Source: Actinotalea lenta (lineage in GTDB: Bacteria > Actinomycetota > Actinomycetes > Actinomycetales > Cellulomonadaceae). From it: a DNA stretch of 64,000 nucleotides. The position numbers were made by a program, and so were the translations under genes. This document shows, piece by piece, positions 25,839 through 34,800 of the stretch (positions are counted from its first letter, which is position 1; the number at the start of each line of letters is the position of its first letter). The stretch lies in contig NZ_JAUQYP010000002.1 of assembly GCF_030586465.1 (NCBI RefSeq), positions 314,279 to 378,278 on the forward strand, in the 5' to 3' direction. The notes beneath the pieces were generated by a model. The model was not told the DNA's origin and did not search any database. It worked only from the letters and a program-made list of their open reading frames with translations.

Positions 25839-27016
25839 GTGTGGTGAACCTCGCTCTCGAGCTGGTCGAGCGCCCGGGCCAGGGCCCGCAGCGCCGCGTC
25901 ATCGGTCGGTGGTGGTCCGTAGAGCAGGTCGGCGACCTGGGCCGGGGGGCGCCCGGTCGCACCGGCGAGCGCATCGATGACGGTGCGCGCGTCGGCGCTG
26001 CGGGCCAGGCCCAGGCGGGAGGCCGCGCGCCTCGCGGTGCCCGCGCGCAGCGCGGCTGCGGCGTGACCGCGGGCCCTCGCCCCCCGGTAGAGGCGTCCGC
26101 GGCCCACCGTGGTCTCGGCGGCGCGCACCGTCACCGGTAGGGGTTCGGTGACCACCCTTCCGAAGGCTCGGGCGCGCCACAGCGCGACGACGAGCACCAG
26201 GAGACCGAGCCACGCAGCGACGGGGCCGGCGAACGGTGGCAGCGCGACACCGATGCCGGTACCGGCGCCGGTCGAGGGGGACAGCAGGGTCGGGCGGTAC
26301 CACGTCAGCTGGTCGTGCTTGCCCAGCACGCGCAGGGCCAGCGCGGCGTTGCCGGCCTCGGTGACGTGTGCGTTGGTGAGGACGGCGCTGTCGGCGAGCA
26401 CGCGCACCGTGCGGCCGCCGAGCTCGAGGACGGCGTAGGAGCCCGTGCCCGGGGTTCCCGGGTCGGCGAAGCACACCGTGGCGCGGGTGTCGAGCGCGGC
26501 GAGCGCGTAGTCGGACGACGAGACGGCGCGCGCCGCGACGGCGTCGGGGTCCTGGCAGTCCGCGTACCGCACGCCCGGCGCGTGGTCCCAGGCGTTGGCC
26601 ACCGCGCCGTCGGTCAGCTCCTGGAGGGTCCGGTCGGTGCCGTCCACGACGACGAGATCGGCCGGCGTCCGGGCGAGCCGCTCCAGGTCGGCCTGGTCCA
26701 GCGGGAGCGTCTCGACGACCGCGAGGGTCGTCCCGGCCGCTGCGGCCGCGACGGCGGCGTCGACGCTGCGCACCTCCGTGACGTGCACGCCCTGTCGGCC
26801 GAGCACCTGCGCGACGGCGCGGACCCCCAGGGGCCCGGGGTTGTTGATCGCGAGGGGGTCGCCTGAGAGGTCGGGTCGGATGAGCACCGAGAACAGCACC
26901 GAGATCCCGAGCACCACCGCGATGAGGAGCGGGAGCCGCCAGCGTCGCCACCGCCGGGCGGCGGCGGTCCTGGCACGCTCGCCCCCGATGCGCACCGGCG
27001 CGGACTGGTCGGTCAC
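25835..27016 (-). CDS. DUF4350 domain membrane protein
   Basis: A 393-residue protein with an N-terminal membrane anchor (about 28-47: LPLLIAVVLGISVLFSVLI), an extracytoplasmic DUF4350 domain (NPGPLGVRAVAQVLGRQGVHV ... LVVVDGTDR), a second membrane helix (about 275-295) and a cytoplasmic C-terminal region. The domain resembles GATase-like folds without visible catalytic residues. Starts and ends in GTGA overlaps with its neighbours, so expression is tied to the MoxR/DUF58 operon. Role unknown. Confidence 0.85.
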   Translation of the reverse strand: MTDQSAPVRIGGERARTAAARRWRRWRLPLLIAVVLGISVLFSVLIRPDLSGDPLAINNPGPLGVRAVAQVLGRQGVHVTEVRSVDAAVAAAAAGTTLAVVETLPLDQADLERLARTPADLVVVDGTDRTLQELTDGAVANAWDHAPGVRYADCQDPDAVAARAVSSSDYALAALDTRATVCFADPGTPGTGSYAVLELGGRTVRVLADSAVLTNAHVTEAGNAALALRVLGKHDQLTWYRPTLLSPSTGAGTGIGVALPPFAGPVAAWLGLLVLVVALWRARAFGRVVTEPLPVTVRAAETTVGRGRLYRGARARGHAAAALRAGTARRAASRLGLARSADARTVIDALAGATGRPPAQVADLLYGPPPTDDAALRALARALDQLESEVHHT

Positions 27017-27693
27017 GCCGGTGCCACCTCGAGGGTGCGGGCGTCCGGGCGCGTCCGGGCGATCTCGTCGTCCAGCCCGGCGATCCACCGGTAGCCCGCG
27101 CCGTCGGCGTGGGAGTCGCCGTAGCAGACGTCGTCGAAGAGCCGGCCTGCCGCGCGGAGGTCGGCCGCGCGCTCGGGGAAGCGGACCGCGCCGGCCTCCG
27201 CGGCCTCGTGGGCGGTTCTGCCCGGTCGCGGGTCGAGGACCGCCCGTTCCTCGAGGGAGCGGAGCAGGGCGCGGAACCGGTCCAGCACCGCGGCGTCGAG
27301 GCGGCCGGCCGCAGCGTGGGTGTCGGCGGCGGACCGCAGCTCCGCCGCGCTGCGTGTCTCGTCGGCCAGCACCTCGTGCGAGCCGCGCTCCGTGCCCCGG
27401 GATCGGCGCACGGGGCCGGCGACGAGCAGGGCGACGACCGCGACGAGCACCGCGACGCCGACGACGACGGACCCCGCCACCAGCGGGTCCACCCTGGCCA
27501 GCGCCGGACCGATGTTGGCTATCTGCTCCTGGACCCATGCCAGGAGCCGCTCGAGCAGGCTGGGTGAGTGGTGGTAGACCGGGTCGAGCAGCTCGGCCTC
27601 GAGCCACCGGCGCGCCTGGTCCGCGTCGGGGTCCACCGGCACGTCCGTGCTCAGGGCCGCGAGCAGGCCCGAGACCGGCGCGGTGGCGGTCAT
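27013..27693 (-). CDS. DUF4129 domain protein
   Basis: A 226-residue single-pass membrane protein. A juxtamembrane helix region (about 40-65) precedes the membrane segment [22 protein letters not shown] (about 70-92). The cytoplasmic part contains the DUF4129 motif [27 protein letters not shown] ... [12 protein letters not shown]4129 is typically fused to or adjacent to transglutaminase/MoxR/DUF58 genes. The ATG at 27693 overlaps the upstream stop (ATGA). Function unknown. Confidence 0.85.
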   Translation of the reverse strand: MTATAPVSGLLAALSTDVPVDPDADQARRWLEAELLDPVYHHSPSLLERLLAWVQEQIANIGPALARVDPLVAGSVVVGVAVLVAVVALLVAGPVRRSRGTERGSHEVLADETRSAAELRSAADTHAAAGRLDAAVLDRFRALLRSLEERAVLDPRPGRTAHEAAEAGAVRFPERAADLRAAGRLFDDVCYGDSHADGAGYRWIAGLDDEIARTRPDARTLEVAPA

Positions 27694-29015
27694 GACGCCT
27701 CGGCGGCCCGGGCTAGCTCGATGTCCAGGCCTTCCGAGCGCATCCGCACGTCGACGTAGAGCAGCGCGACCACCGGCGCGAGGAAGGCCAGAGTGATGAC
27801 GACGCCGACCGCCTCGCTCAGCACAGTGAGCGACACCGAGAGCAGGCTGCCCTCGGAGAGCGCCGCGAACGCGGTCACGATCCCGAGCGGCACGGCGACG
27901 ACCTGCTGGATCACCCCCACGATCAGCAGGGCCAGGAGGTAGATCCCGAGGAGGCGCCAGAAGTGCCCGCGGGACAGCCGCCAGCCGCGTCCCACGGCGG
28001 AGCGCAGGGACTGGCCCTCGAGCACGACGGCGGGCGGGATGAGCAGCGTGCGGACCATGAACCAGAGCGCGAAGACGACTGCGCCGAGGGCCCCGAGCAG
28101 CGTCAGCACGACGCCGGGCCCGGTGCTCCCCGTGGTGAGCAGCAGGATCCCGGGCAGCAGGACGAGGCCGACGCCGAGCGTCTGCACGACCCCGGCGGCG
28201 ATCGCGTAGGGGACCAGCAGCAGCGATCGTGTCCAGTAGGACCGCCACACCTCTCCGATGCCGATCTTCTGGCCGATGACCGAGCGGCTCACCGACACGG
28301 TGAGGAGCCCGGTGAGCACGGTGTTGGCGACGAACGTCATGGGCCAGACGCCGACGCCCGCCCCCACGCTCGTGGAGTAGAGGTTGGCCATCTGGCCCGC
28401 GGAGACGTCGCCGGTGTCCCCGAGCGAGGTGAACAGGTCGGAGAACATCGGGCGGAGCACGGGCATCAGGGCATAGCTGATGGCGACGGCCAGCACGGAG
28501 CCGATGGCCACCACGAGCACCGGGAGACCGAACATCACCCGGGGGTTGTCCCGGATCGACCGGAACGCCCCGTCGTAGACCTCCCCGAGCCCGAGGGGCC
28601 GCAGCGGCACGATGCCTGGTTGCAGCGGCGCCGGCTGGTAGCCGACGGGTTGCCCGTACTGGGGCTGCCCGTACTGGGGTTGGCCGTACTGGGGCTGCCC
28701 GTACTGGGGTTGGCCGTAGGCGGGCTGCTGCTGCGGTTGCCCGTACTGCGGTTGCCCGTACTGCGGTTGGCCGTACTGGGGTTGCCCGTACTGCGGTTGG
28801 CCGTACTGGGGCTGGCCGTACTGGGGCTGGCCGTACTGCGGTTGGCCGTCCTGGGGTTGCTGCGCGTCCGGCGGTTGCTGCGCGTCCGGTGGCGGTGGCA
28901 CCGGCGTGTCGTAGCCGGGGATGCCTTGGGGTTCCCCCCAACCGGACGGAGCCGTCGGGGCCGGTGGCTCACCGGGCTGGCGGTCGTCCGCGTGGTCGCC
29001 GGTCGGCTGCGACAC
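27690..29015 (-). CDS. Multi-pass membrane protein with a long YGQPQ repeat N-terminus (GPDPase_memb-like)
   Basis: A 441-residue protein. Residues about 50-130 are a Pro/Gln/Tyr/Gly low-complexity tract, mainly YGQPQ repeats. The rest resembles the membrane domain seen in some glycerophosphodiester phosphodiesterases and related actinobacterial proteins, with [26 protein letters not shown] at its start and about six to seven membrane helices; no phosphodiesterase domain is present. GTG start at 29015. It is the first gene of the minus-strand operon running to DUF58 and is divergent from mtrA, 111 bp away. Confidence 0.82.
   Translation of the reverse strand: MSQPTGDHADDRQPGEPPAPTAPSGWGEPQGIPGYDTPVPPPPDAQQPPDAQQPQDGQPQYGQPQYGQPQYGQPQYGQPQYGQPQYGQPQYGQPQQQPAYGQPQYGQPQYGQPQYGQPQYGQPVGYQPAPLQPGIVPLRPLGLGEVYDGAFRSIRDNPRVMFGLPVLVVAIGSVLAVAISYALMPVLRPMFSDLFTSLGDTGDVSAGQMANLYSTSVGAGVGVWPMTFVANTVLTGLLTVSVSRSVIGQKIGIGEVWRSYWTRSLLLVPYAIAAGVVQTLGVGLVLLPGILLLTTGSTGPGVVLTLLGALGAVVFALWFMVRTLLIPPAVVLEGQSLRSAVGRGWRLSRGHFWRLLGIYLLALLIVGVIQQVVAVPLGIVTAFAALSEGSLLSVSLTVLSEAVGVVITLAFLAPVVALLYVDVRMRSEGLDIELARAAEAS
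28650..28845. repeat. 15-bp coding repeat (YGQPQ), about 11 copies
   Basis: Copies of CCGTACTGSGGYTGS encode YGQPQ on the minus strand: seven in one block, interrupted by QQPA, then four more. Third-position differences between copies argue for long-term maintenance rather than a single recent slippage event. Confidence 0.9.
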
Positions 29016-29126
29016 CGGTCACCCCCGTTCTTCTCGTCGTGCACGGCCGGCGACCATCGTGCCACGACGCACCCTGGAACGGGCGTGGGTGCACTGGTGA
29101 TCCTGGGCAGGTGACACCATGGGGGC

Positions 29127-29810
29127 ATGAAGGGACGCATCCTTGTGGTCGACGACGACGTCGCCCTCGCCGAGATGATCGGCATCGTGCTCCGCTCCGA
29201 GGGGTTCGAGCCGCAGTTCTGCTCCCATGGCGACGAGGCCATCGGGGCGTTCCGCTCCGGTCAGCCCGACCTCGTGCTGCTCGACCTCATGCTGCCGGGC
29301 AAGGACGGGACCGAGATCTGCCGGATGATCCGAGCCGAGTCCGGTGTCCCGATCGTCATGCTCACCGCGAAGAGCGACACCGTGGACGTCGTCCTCGGCC
29401 TGGAGTCGGGCGCGGACGACTACATCGCCAAGCCGTTCAAGCCCAAGGAGCTCATCGCGCGCGTCCGGGCGCGTCTGCGTCACACGGACGAGCCGAGCCC
29501 CGAGCACCTGACCATCGGAGACCTCGAGGTCGACGTCACGGGGCACCGGGTCTCCCGTGACGGTGAGCTCATCCCGCTCACCCCCCTGGAGTTCGACCTC
29601 CTCGTGGCGTTGGCGCGCAAGCCGTGGCAGGTCTTCACGCGTGAGGTGCTGCTCGAGCGGGTCTGGGGATACCGGCACGCCGCCGACACCCGGCTCGTCA
29701 ACGTGCACGTGCAACGCCTGCGTTCCAAGATCGAGCACGACCCGGAGCACCCGGAGATCGTGGTGACCGTGCGCGGCGTCGGCTACAAGGCGGGCCCGGC
29801 CACGACGTGA
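29127..29810 (+). CDS. mtrA: MtrA response regulator
   Basis: OmpR-family transcription factor of the MtrAB-LpqB system, which controls cell-wall hydrolases, division and osmotic response in Actinobacteria. The 227-residue protein has a receiver domain with acidic pocket D9-D11, phospho-acceptor D53 (LLDLMLPGKDG), T80 and K102 (YIAKPF), and a winged-helix DNA-binding domain (about 130-225: EFDLLVALARKPWQVFTREVLLERVWGY ... VHVQRLRSKIE). ATG start. The stop overlaps mtrB by 4 bp. The order mtrA-mtrB-lpqB is fixed in the phylum and makes the assignment secure. Confidence 0.97.
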   Translation: MKGRILVVDDDVALAEMIGIVLRSEGFEPQFCSHGDEAIGAFRSGQPDLVLLDLMLPGKDGTEICRMIRAESGVPIVMLTAKSDTVDVVLGLESGADDYIAKPFKPKELIARVRARLRHTDEPSPEHLTIGDLEVDVTGHRVSRDGELIPLTPLEFDLLVALARKPWQVFTREVLLERVWGYRHAADTRLVNVHVQRLRSKIEHDPEHPEIVVTVRGVGYKAGPATT

Positions 29811-31486
29811 GCGGGACCTTCGTGCCGAGGCTGAGGCGCACGGTGCGCCTCAGCTGGTGGCGCACCCTCGGCGCGTTCCGGTCCGGGGTGCACCGTTGGC
29901 GCGCGTCGCTGCAGATCCGTGTCGTGACCTCGACCCTCGTCGTGGGCACGGTGGCGCTGCTCGTGCTGGGCGGGTACCTGTCCGGGTGGATCCGCGACGG
30001 GCTCTTCGACGAGCGCGTGGGTCAGCTCCTCGAGGAGAGCGCTCGAGCGGCCCAGCAGGCGCAGAGCAACTTCAACGCCGCCGGAACCCCGACGCCGGCG
30101 GAGGTCAGTGCCCTCATGCGGGACCTCGTCTACCGTCTCCAGTCCAGCGGTTCGGGACAACCGGAGGTGTTCCTGCGCCGGGCACCCGGTGACTCGCCGA
30201 TCCTGGTGAACGACCAGGTCACCAACGAGGCCTTGACCGGCTTGATCACCCCCGAGCTCCGAGCGGCGGTGCAGTCCTCCGACAAGCAGACCTGGATGTC
30301 GGTCGCGATCCCGCAGCCTGACGGCGTTCGCGACCCGGGGATCCTCGTGGGCTCCCTGGTGAACGTGCCGACGGCAGGTACGTACGAGCTGTACTTCCTG
30401 TACAGCCTCGCAGCCGAGCAACGCACCTTGGCGTTCGTCCAGCAGGTGCTGGCCGCTGCGGCGGCCGGTCTCGTGGCGCTGATCGGCGTCATGACCTTCC
30501 TGGTGACCCGGCAGGCGGTGCGCCCCGTGCGCGGTGCGGCGAGGGTTGCCCAGCGGTTCGCCGACGGGCACCTCTCGGAGCGGATGACCGTCAAGGGCGT
30601 CGACGAGATGGCCACCCTGGCGCGCTCGTTCAACGACATGGCCGGCTCGCTGCAGGACCAGATCGGCCGGATGGAGGAGATGTCGCGCATGCAGCGCCGG
30701 TTCGTGTCCGACGTCTCGCACGAGCTGCGCACCCCGCTGACGACCATCCGGATGGCAGCCGAGGTGCTCTACGCGGCGCGCGTGGACCTGGACGCAGGTG
30801 CGGCCCGTTCCGCCGAGCTGTTGGCCACCCAGCTGGACCGGTTCGAGGAGCTGCTGGCGGACCTCCTGGAGATCTCCCGGTTCGACGCGGGCGCGGCAAT
30901 GCTCGATGCGGAGAGTGTCGACGTGCGCGACGTGGTGACCACGGCCATCGAGCAGGCGGGACCGTTGGCGCAGCGCAAGGGCGTGTGGCTGCGTGTCGAG
31001 CTCCCCGCAGAGCGAGTGGTCGCAGACGTGGACCCGCGCCGCGTCGAGCGCGTGCTGCGCAACCTCCTGGTCAACGCGATCGAGCACGCCGAGGCGCGGC
31101 CGGTGGAGGTCCGGCTCGCGCAGGACAACCGCGCGCTCGCGGTGAGCGTGCGTGACCACGGCGTCGGCATGACCCCGGAGGAGGTGGCCCACGTGTTCGA
31201 CCGGTTCTGGCGCGCCGACCCCGCGCGGGCCCGCACCACCGGGGGCACCGGGCTGGGTCTGGCGATCTCGATCGAGGACGCCCATCTGCACGGCGGACGC
31301 CTGGAGGCCTGGGGCAGGGAGGGGCACGGTGCGGTGTTCCGCCTCACCCTGCCGTTGCGCGCCGGTCTGACGATCGGGGACCCCCCGCTGCCGCTGGCGC
31401 CACCCCGCGAACCACGTGAGGTCGCGCCCACCGACCGGCTCGGCCCGGCCGCGGTCCCGGACCTGGACCCCTTGGAGGCGCCGTGA
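29807..31486 (+). CDS. mtrB: MtrB sensor histidine kinase
   Basis: Membrane sensor kinase for MtrA, 559 residues. Two transmembrane segments (about 38-60 and 208-232) flank an extracytoplasmic sensor of about 145 residues. A HAMP linker (RPVRGAARVAQRFADGHLSERM) is followed by the H-box FVSDVSHELRTPLT with H305, the N-box NLLVNAIEHAE, and the G-boxes DHGVGM and GGTGLGLAIS. A Pro-rich C-terminal tail (about 525-559) follows. GTG start in a GTGA overlap with mtrA; its own stop overlaps lpqB in the same way. Confidence 0.97.
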   Translation: MSGTFVPRLRRTVRLSWWRTLGAFRSGVHRWRASLQIRVVTSTLVVGTVALLVLGGYLSGWIRDGLFDERVGQLLEESARAAQQAQSNFNAAGTPTPAEVSALMRDLVYRLQSSGSGQPEVFLRRAPGDSPILVNDQVTNEALTGLITPELRAAVQSSDKQTWMSVAIPQPDGVRDPGILVGSLVNVPTAGTYELYFLYSLAAEQRTLAFVQQVLAAAAAGLVALIGVMTFLVTRQAVRPVRGAARVAQRFADGHLSERMTVKGVDEMATLARSFNDMAGSLQDQIGRMEEMSRMQRRFVSDVSHELRTPLTTIRMAAEVLYAARVDLDAGAARSAELLATQLDRFEELLADLLEISRFDAGAAMLDAESVDVRDVVTTAIEQAGPLAQRKGVWLRVELPAERVVADVDPRRVERVLRNLLVNAIEHAEARPVEVRLAQDNRALAVSVRDHGVGMTPEEVAHVFDRFWRADPARARTTGGTGLGLAISIEDAHLHGGRLEAWGREGHGAVFRLTLPLRAGLTIGDPPLPLAPPREPREVAPTDRLGPAAVPDLDPLEAP

Positions 31487-33162
31487 GACACCGGTTGTGG
31501 GCCCTCGCGCTGGCCTGTGCCGTGAGCCTGGCCGGCTGCGCGGCGATCCCGACGTCCGGCCCGATCCAGACGGGCGACGTGGCCCTGAACGATCCCGGCC
31601 CGCCGATCCCCGTGGCCATGGAGCCGCCGCGGGACGGCACCCCGGAGACGATCGTCTACGGGTTCCTGGCTGCGAGTGCGGCAGGACTGTCCGACCAGTT
31701 CGTGGGCGCCCGCAAGTACCTCACCTACCAGGCCGCCTCGACCTGGGTGCCGACCTCGCAGCTGCTGGTGTACCCGTCGACCGGCAAGCTGACGGTGGAC
31801 CCCGAGAGCGACGGCAAGGTCGTGGTGCGCGTCCCGGTGCAGGGCTCCCTGGACGACGCAGGCGTGTACACCGAGGCCCCGCCCGGCGGTGAGCAGGAGC
31901 TCGCCATGGAGCTGACCCAGAACGTCGACGGCCAGTGGCGGATCTCCAGCCTGCAGAACGTCGTGGTGATGTCCTCGATCGACTTCACGACGTACTACCG
32001 CCAGGTCCCGGTGTACTTCGCCTCGAAGGACGCGACGCACCTGGTCCCCGACGTGCGCTGGGTGCCGGCCAGCGGGGCGGCCAGCGCGGCGGCCCGCGCC
32101 CTGCTGGCCGGGCCCTCGCCGTGGCTGCGCGACGCGGTGGTGTCGGGGGCTCCGGAGGGGACCCGGCTCGGTTCGGCCGGCGTGGAGATCGGCGCGGACC
32201 AGACCGCGACCGTGGACCTGAGCGCGGCCGCCGGGACGGCGAACGCCGACCAGCGCAACCTGCTCATCGCCCAGCTCACCGCGACCCTCAGCGGGCTGCC
32301 CGCGGTGGTGTCCTCCGTCGAGGTGTCCGCCGGCGGCGGCAAGCCGTGGGAGGCCACCGGGCGCACCGACATGGTCCGCAACCCGGAGCCCGACACCGGC
32401 CCGTACGTGATCGCGGGGAACGCGCTCCAGGTGCTCGACGGGGACAAGCTCACCCCGGTGGAGGGTGTGGCGCCCCTGCCTGTCGGGGCGGCCGACCCGG
32501 CGCTGTCGCAGGACGGCGAGGTCCGGGTCGTCGTCGTGGACGGGACGCGCCTGCTGCGCCTGCCGGCCGACGGCTCGCCCCCCGTGCAGATCCTGGCGGG
32601 TCCCAACCTGCTGTCGCCCTCGATCGACCGGTTCGACTGGATCTGGACCGCCCGGTCCGACCAGCCTGGGCTGGTGGCGGTGTCCGCGTCCGGTGACGCG
32701 GTCCCGGTGTCGGCCGACTGGTTGGCGGGCTCGCAGGTGATCTCGATCGCCGTCGCGCGCAGCGGTTCGCGGATCGCGGTCGTCCACCAGGGGGATGACG
32801 GGCGTCCCGTGATCGATGTCGCAGCGATCCTGCGGGACGGGTCCGGGCGGCCCCAGCGGCTGGGCCCCACGTTCCAGGTCGGCCAGTCGATGAACGGTGC
32901 GAGCCAGGTCGAGTGGATGGACGAGAGCACCCTCGCCGTGCTCGGCCTGAGCGGCTCGCTCGTCGTGCCGACCACGCACATGGTCCCGGTGGGTGGGCAG
33001 ACCGACCCGCTGCCGCTGGTCGACGGCACGGTCACGATCGCTGCCGGGCGCGGCGCGCGGGCGCTGTACCTCGCCGACTCCGACGGCCAGCTGCTGTGGC
33101 GGCAGGGTGCGGCGTGGGTGCCGGTCGCCTCGGGTGTGCAGGATCCCGTCTTCCCGGGTTGA
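31483..33162 (+). CDS. lpqB: LpqB lipoprotein of the MtrAB system
   Basis: A 559-residue lipoprotein proposed to interact with the MtrB sensor domain and modulate its activity. The signal peptide ends in lipobox LAGC with C19. A GerMN domain lies at about 190-300 (VPDVRWVPASGAASAAARALLAGPS ... LLIAQLTATLSGLP), followed by a degenerate beta-propeller to the C-terminus (about 320-555). GTG start coupled to mtrB. The gene ends the mtrAB operon; inverted repeats after its stop may terminate it. Confidence 0.96.
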   Translation: MRHRLWALALACAVSLAGCAAIPTSGPIQTGDVALNDPGPPIPVAMEPPRDGTPETIVYGFLAASAAGLSDQFVGARKYLTYQAASTWVPTSQLLVYPSTGKLTVDPESDGKVVVRVPVQGSLDDAGVYTEAPPGGEQELAMELTQNVDGQWRISSLQNVVVMSSIDFTTYYRQVPVYFASKDATHLVPDVRWVPASGAASAAARALLAGPSPWLRDAVVSGAPEGTRLGSAGVEIGADQTATVDLSAAAGTANADQRNLLIAQLTATLSGLPAVVSSVEVSAGGGKPWEATGRTDMVRNPEPDTGPYVIAGNALQVLDGDKLTPVEGVAPLPVGAADPALSQDGEVRVVVVDGTRLLRLPADGSPPVQILAGPNLLSPSIDRFDWIWTARSDQPGLVAVSASGDAVPVSADWLAGSQVISIAVARSGSRIAVVHQGDDGRPVIDVAAILRDGSGRPQRLGPTFQVGQSMNGASQVEWMDESTLAVLGLSGSLVVPTTHMVPVGGQTDPLPLVDGTVTIAAGRGARALYLADSDGQLLWRQGAAWVPVASGVQDPVFPG

Positions 33163-33208
33163 CCGGCCCGGGCCCGGTTGTGCATGACGGTCGATCGACC
33201 GGGCCGGT
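33162..33208 (+). terminator. Inverted repeats after lpqB (possible terminator)
   Basis: ACCGGCCC (33162-33169) pairs with GGGCCGGT (33201-33208), and the perfect palindrome GGTCGATCGACC lies inside near the second arm. The structure starts at the lpqB stop and ends 15 bases before the comF start. No U-tract. Confidence 0.4.
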
Positions 33209-33223
33209 GGCGAGGATGGGCGG

Positions 33224-33940
33224 GTGCGCACCCGGCTGCTCCAGGAGGTTCTCGGCCTGGTGCTGCCGGTGTGCTGCGCGGGCTGCGGGACAGCGGAGGT
33301 GCCGTGGTGCGAGGGCTGCGCGGAGCACCTCAGGGTGGTCGGGCGACGTGAGGACGCCCTGCCCCGGCTGGCGCGCGCGGAGGGCAGCCCGCCGCTGCCG
33401 GTGTGGACCGCGGGGTCCTACGCCGGTCCCGTGCGTCGCGCAGTGCCCGCCTGGAAGGACGGCGGCCGCGCCGACCTGACCGACGTCATGGTCGCCGCCG
33501 TGCGCAGCGCCGCGGCGCAGGCAGCCGAGGCCCTGGCGGGCGTGGAACACCTGCGGGTGGTCCCGGTGCCCTCCCGCGCGGCCGCGGTGCGCCGGCGCGG
33601 CATGGACCTGGTGGGAGCGCTCGCGGCAGGGGTGTGTGCGGAGCTCGGCGCAGCACCGAGGGCCGCGGTGAGCCGAGCGGTCGGCCGCTACGGCGGCCGT
33701 GACCAGGTGGGCCTGGGAGCCCGGGCGCGCGGCCGGAACGCCACGGCGTTCCGACTGCGACACGCCGACGCGGACGTCCCGCACCTCCTGGTCGACGACG
33801 TCGTGACCACCGGCGCCACGCTCGCGGCCTGCGAAGACGTGCTCGCCCGGGCGGGCGTCCTGGTGGTGGGAGCCGTTGCGGTGGCCGCCACGCCGGGGAT
33901 CACCCGCCCAGCGCTTCACCCTGGGCAGGAACAGGATTAA
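33224..33940 (+). CDS. ComF family protein (phosphoribosyltransferase fold)
   Basis: A 238-residue cytoplasmic protein. The N-terminal zinc finger uses C17/C18, C21, C29 and C32. The C-terminal type I phosphoribosyltransferase domain has the PRPP loop VDDVVTTGAT (190-199) and the upstream VVPVPSRAAAVRRRGMD segment. ComF proteins are linked to DNA uptake in naturally competent bacteria and are widespread in Actinobacteria between lpqB and hpf. GTG start; no ribosome site is obvious. Confidence 0.9.
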   Translation: MRTRLLQEVLGLVLPVCCAGCGTAEVPWCEGCAEHLRVVGRREDALPRLARAEGSPPLPVWTAGSYAGPVRRAVPAWKDGGRADLTDVMVAAVRSAAAQAAEALAGVEHLRVVPVPSRAAAVRRRGMDLVGALAAGVCAELGAAPRAAVSRAVGRYGGRDQVGLGARARGRNATAFRLRHADADVPHLLVDDVVTTGATLAACEDVLARAGVLVVGAVAVAATPGITRPALHPGQEQD

Positions 33941-33967
33941 CGTCAGTACATGGAGCAGCTCCGCAGA

Positions 33968-33985
33968 CCGGGTCGGGTGACCCGG
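33968..33985 (+). terminator. Hairpin downstream of comF
   Basis: CCGGGTC-GGGT-GACCCGG: a perfect 7-bp stem with a 4-base loop, 27 bases after the comF stop. It may terminate comF or sit in the hpf leader. No U-tract. Confidence 0.45.
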
Positions 33986-34125
33986 GGCGGGGCTGTACGT
34001 GTCTGGCCCGCCGTGCAGGCGTGGCCCCGAGCGTGTGGGGGGTGGTGCCTGCCGTCCGCCCCATGAGGGTCTCACCGTCGTTCCCCCCTGGACGGTTCGT
34101 CCGCCCTACCCCTGGAGGTTGCACC

Positions 34126-34764
34126 ATGGAGATCGCCGTCGTCGGACGTCATGCCGAGGTCTCGGACCGGTTCCGGCGCCACGTCGAGGACAAGCTGGCC
34201 AAGGTGTCCCAGCTGGCACCCCGCGCCCAGCGCGTCGATGTCGAGATCACCCATGAGAAGAACCCACGCCAGTCCGGCACGAGCGAGCGTGTGGAGCTGA
34301 CGGTTCGGGGGAAGGGGCCGGTGGTGCGGGCGGAGGCGTCCGCGGACGACCCCTACGCCGCGCTCGACCTGGCCAGTGCCAAGCTCATGGAGCGGCTCCG
34401 GCGGGCCCGGGACCGGCACAAGGACCGCCGCAAGGGGACCGGACTGCCGGACCTCGCGGCCCAGCCGGCGGTCGAGGAGGAGCCCCCGACCCTCGAGGTC
34501 GGCGCCGAGCCCACGGTGACGGCCGACGGCGCCGTGGAGATGCCCTGGGGTGACTCGCCGGTGGTGATCCGCGAGAAGCTGCACCACGCGGAGCCGATGA
34601 GCCTCGACGACGCGCTCTACGAGATGGAGATGGTCGGGCACGACTTCTTCCTCTTCGTCGACGCGGAGACGTCGCTGCCGTCGGTCGCCTACCGGCGCCG
34701 TGGCTGGAGCTACGGCGTGATCCGGCTCGACGCCCCTGTGGCCGTGCCCGCGGCCGCGGTCTGA
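34126..34764 (+). CDS. hpf: Long-form ribosome hibernation promoting factor
   Basis: A 212-residue protein that binds the 30S subunit and dimerises ribosomes into 100S particles under stress. The N-terminal S30AE domain (1-100) begins MEIAVVGRHAEVSDRFR and contains RVDVEITHEKNP. The C-terminal dimerisation domain (about 148-205) reads VVIREKLHHAEPMSLDDALYEM ... GHDFFLFVDAET, the long-HPF signature. TGGAGG at 34113-34118 supports the ATG at 34126. The usual position upstream of secA is kept, here with one gene between. Confidence 0.95.
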   Translation: MEIAVVGRHAEVSDRFRRHVEDKLAKVSQLAPRAQRVDVEITHEKNPRQSGTSERVELTVRGKGPVVRAEASADDPYAALDLASAKLMERLRRARDRHKDRRKGTGLPDLAAQPAVEEEPPTLEVGAEPTVTADGAVEMPWGDSPVVIREKLHHAEPMSLDDALYEMEMVGHDFFLFVDAETSLPSVAYRRRGWSYGVIRLDAPVAVPAAAV

Positions 34765-34800
34765 GCCCCGCGTGTCGGTGGTCCACGGCACCATGACCTC

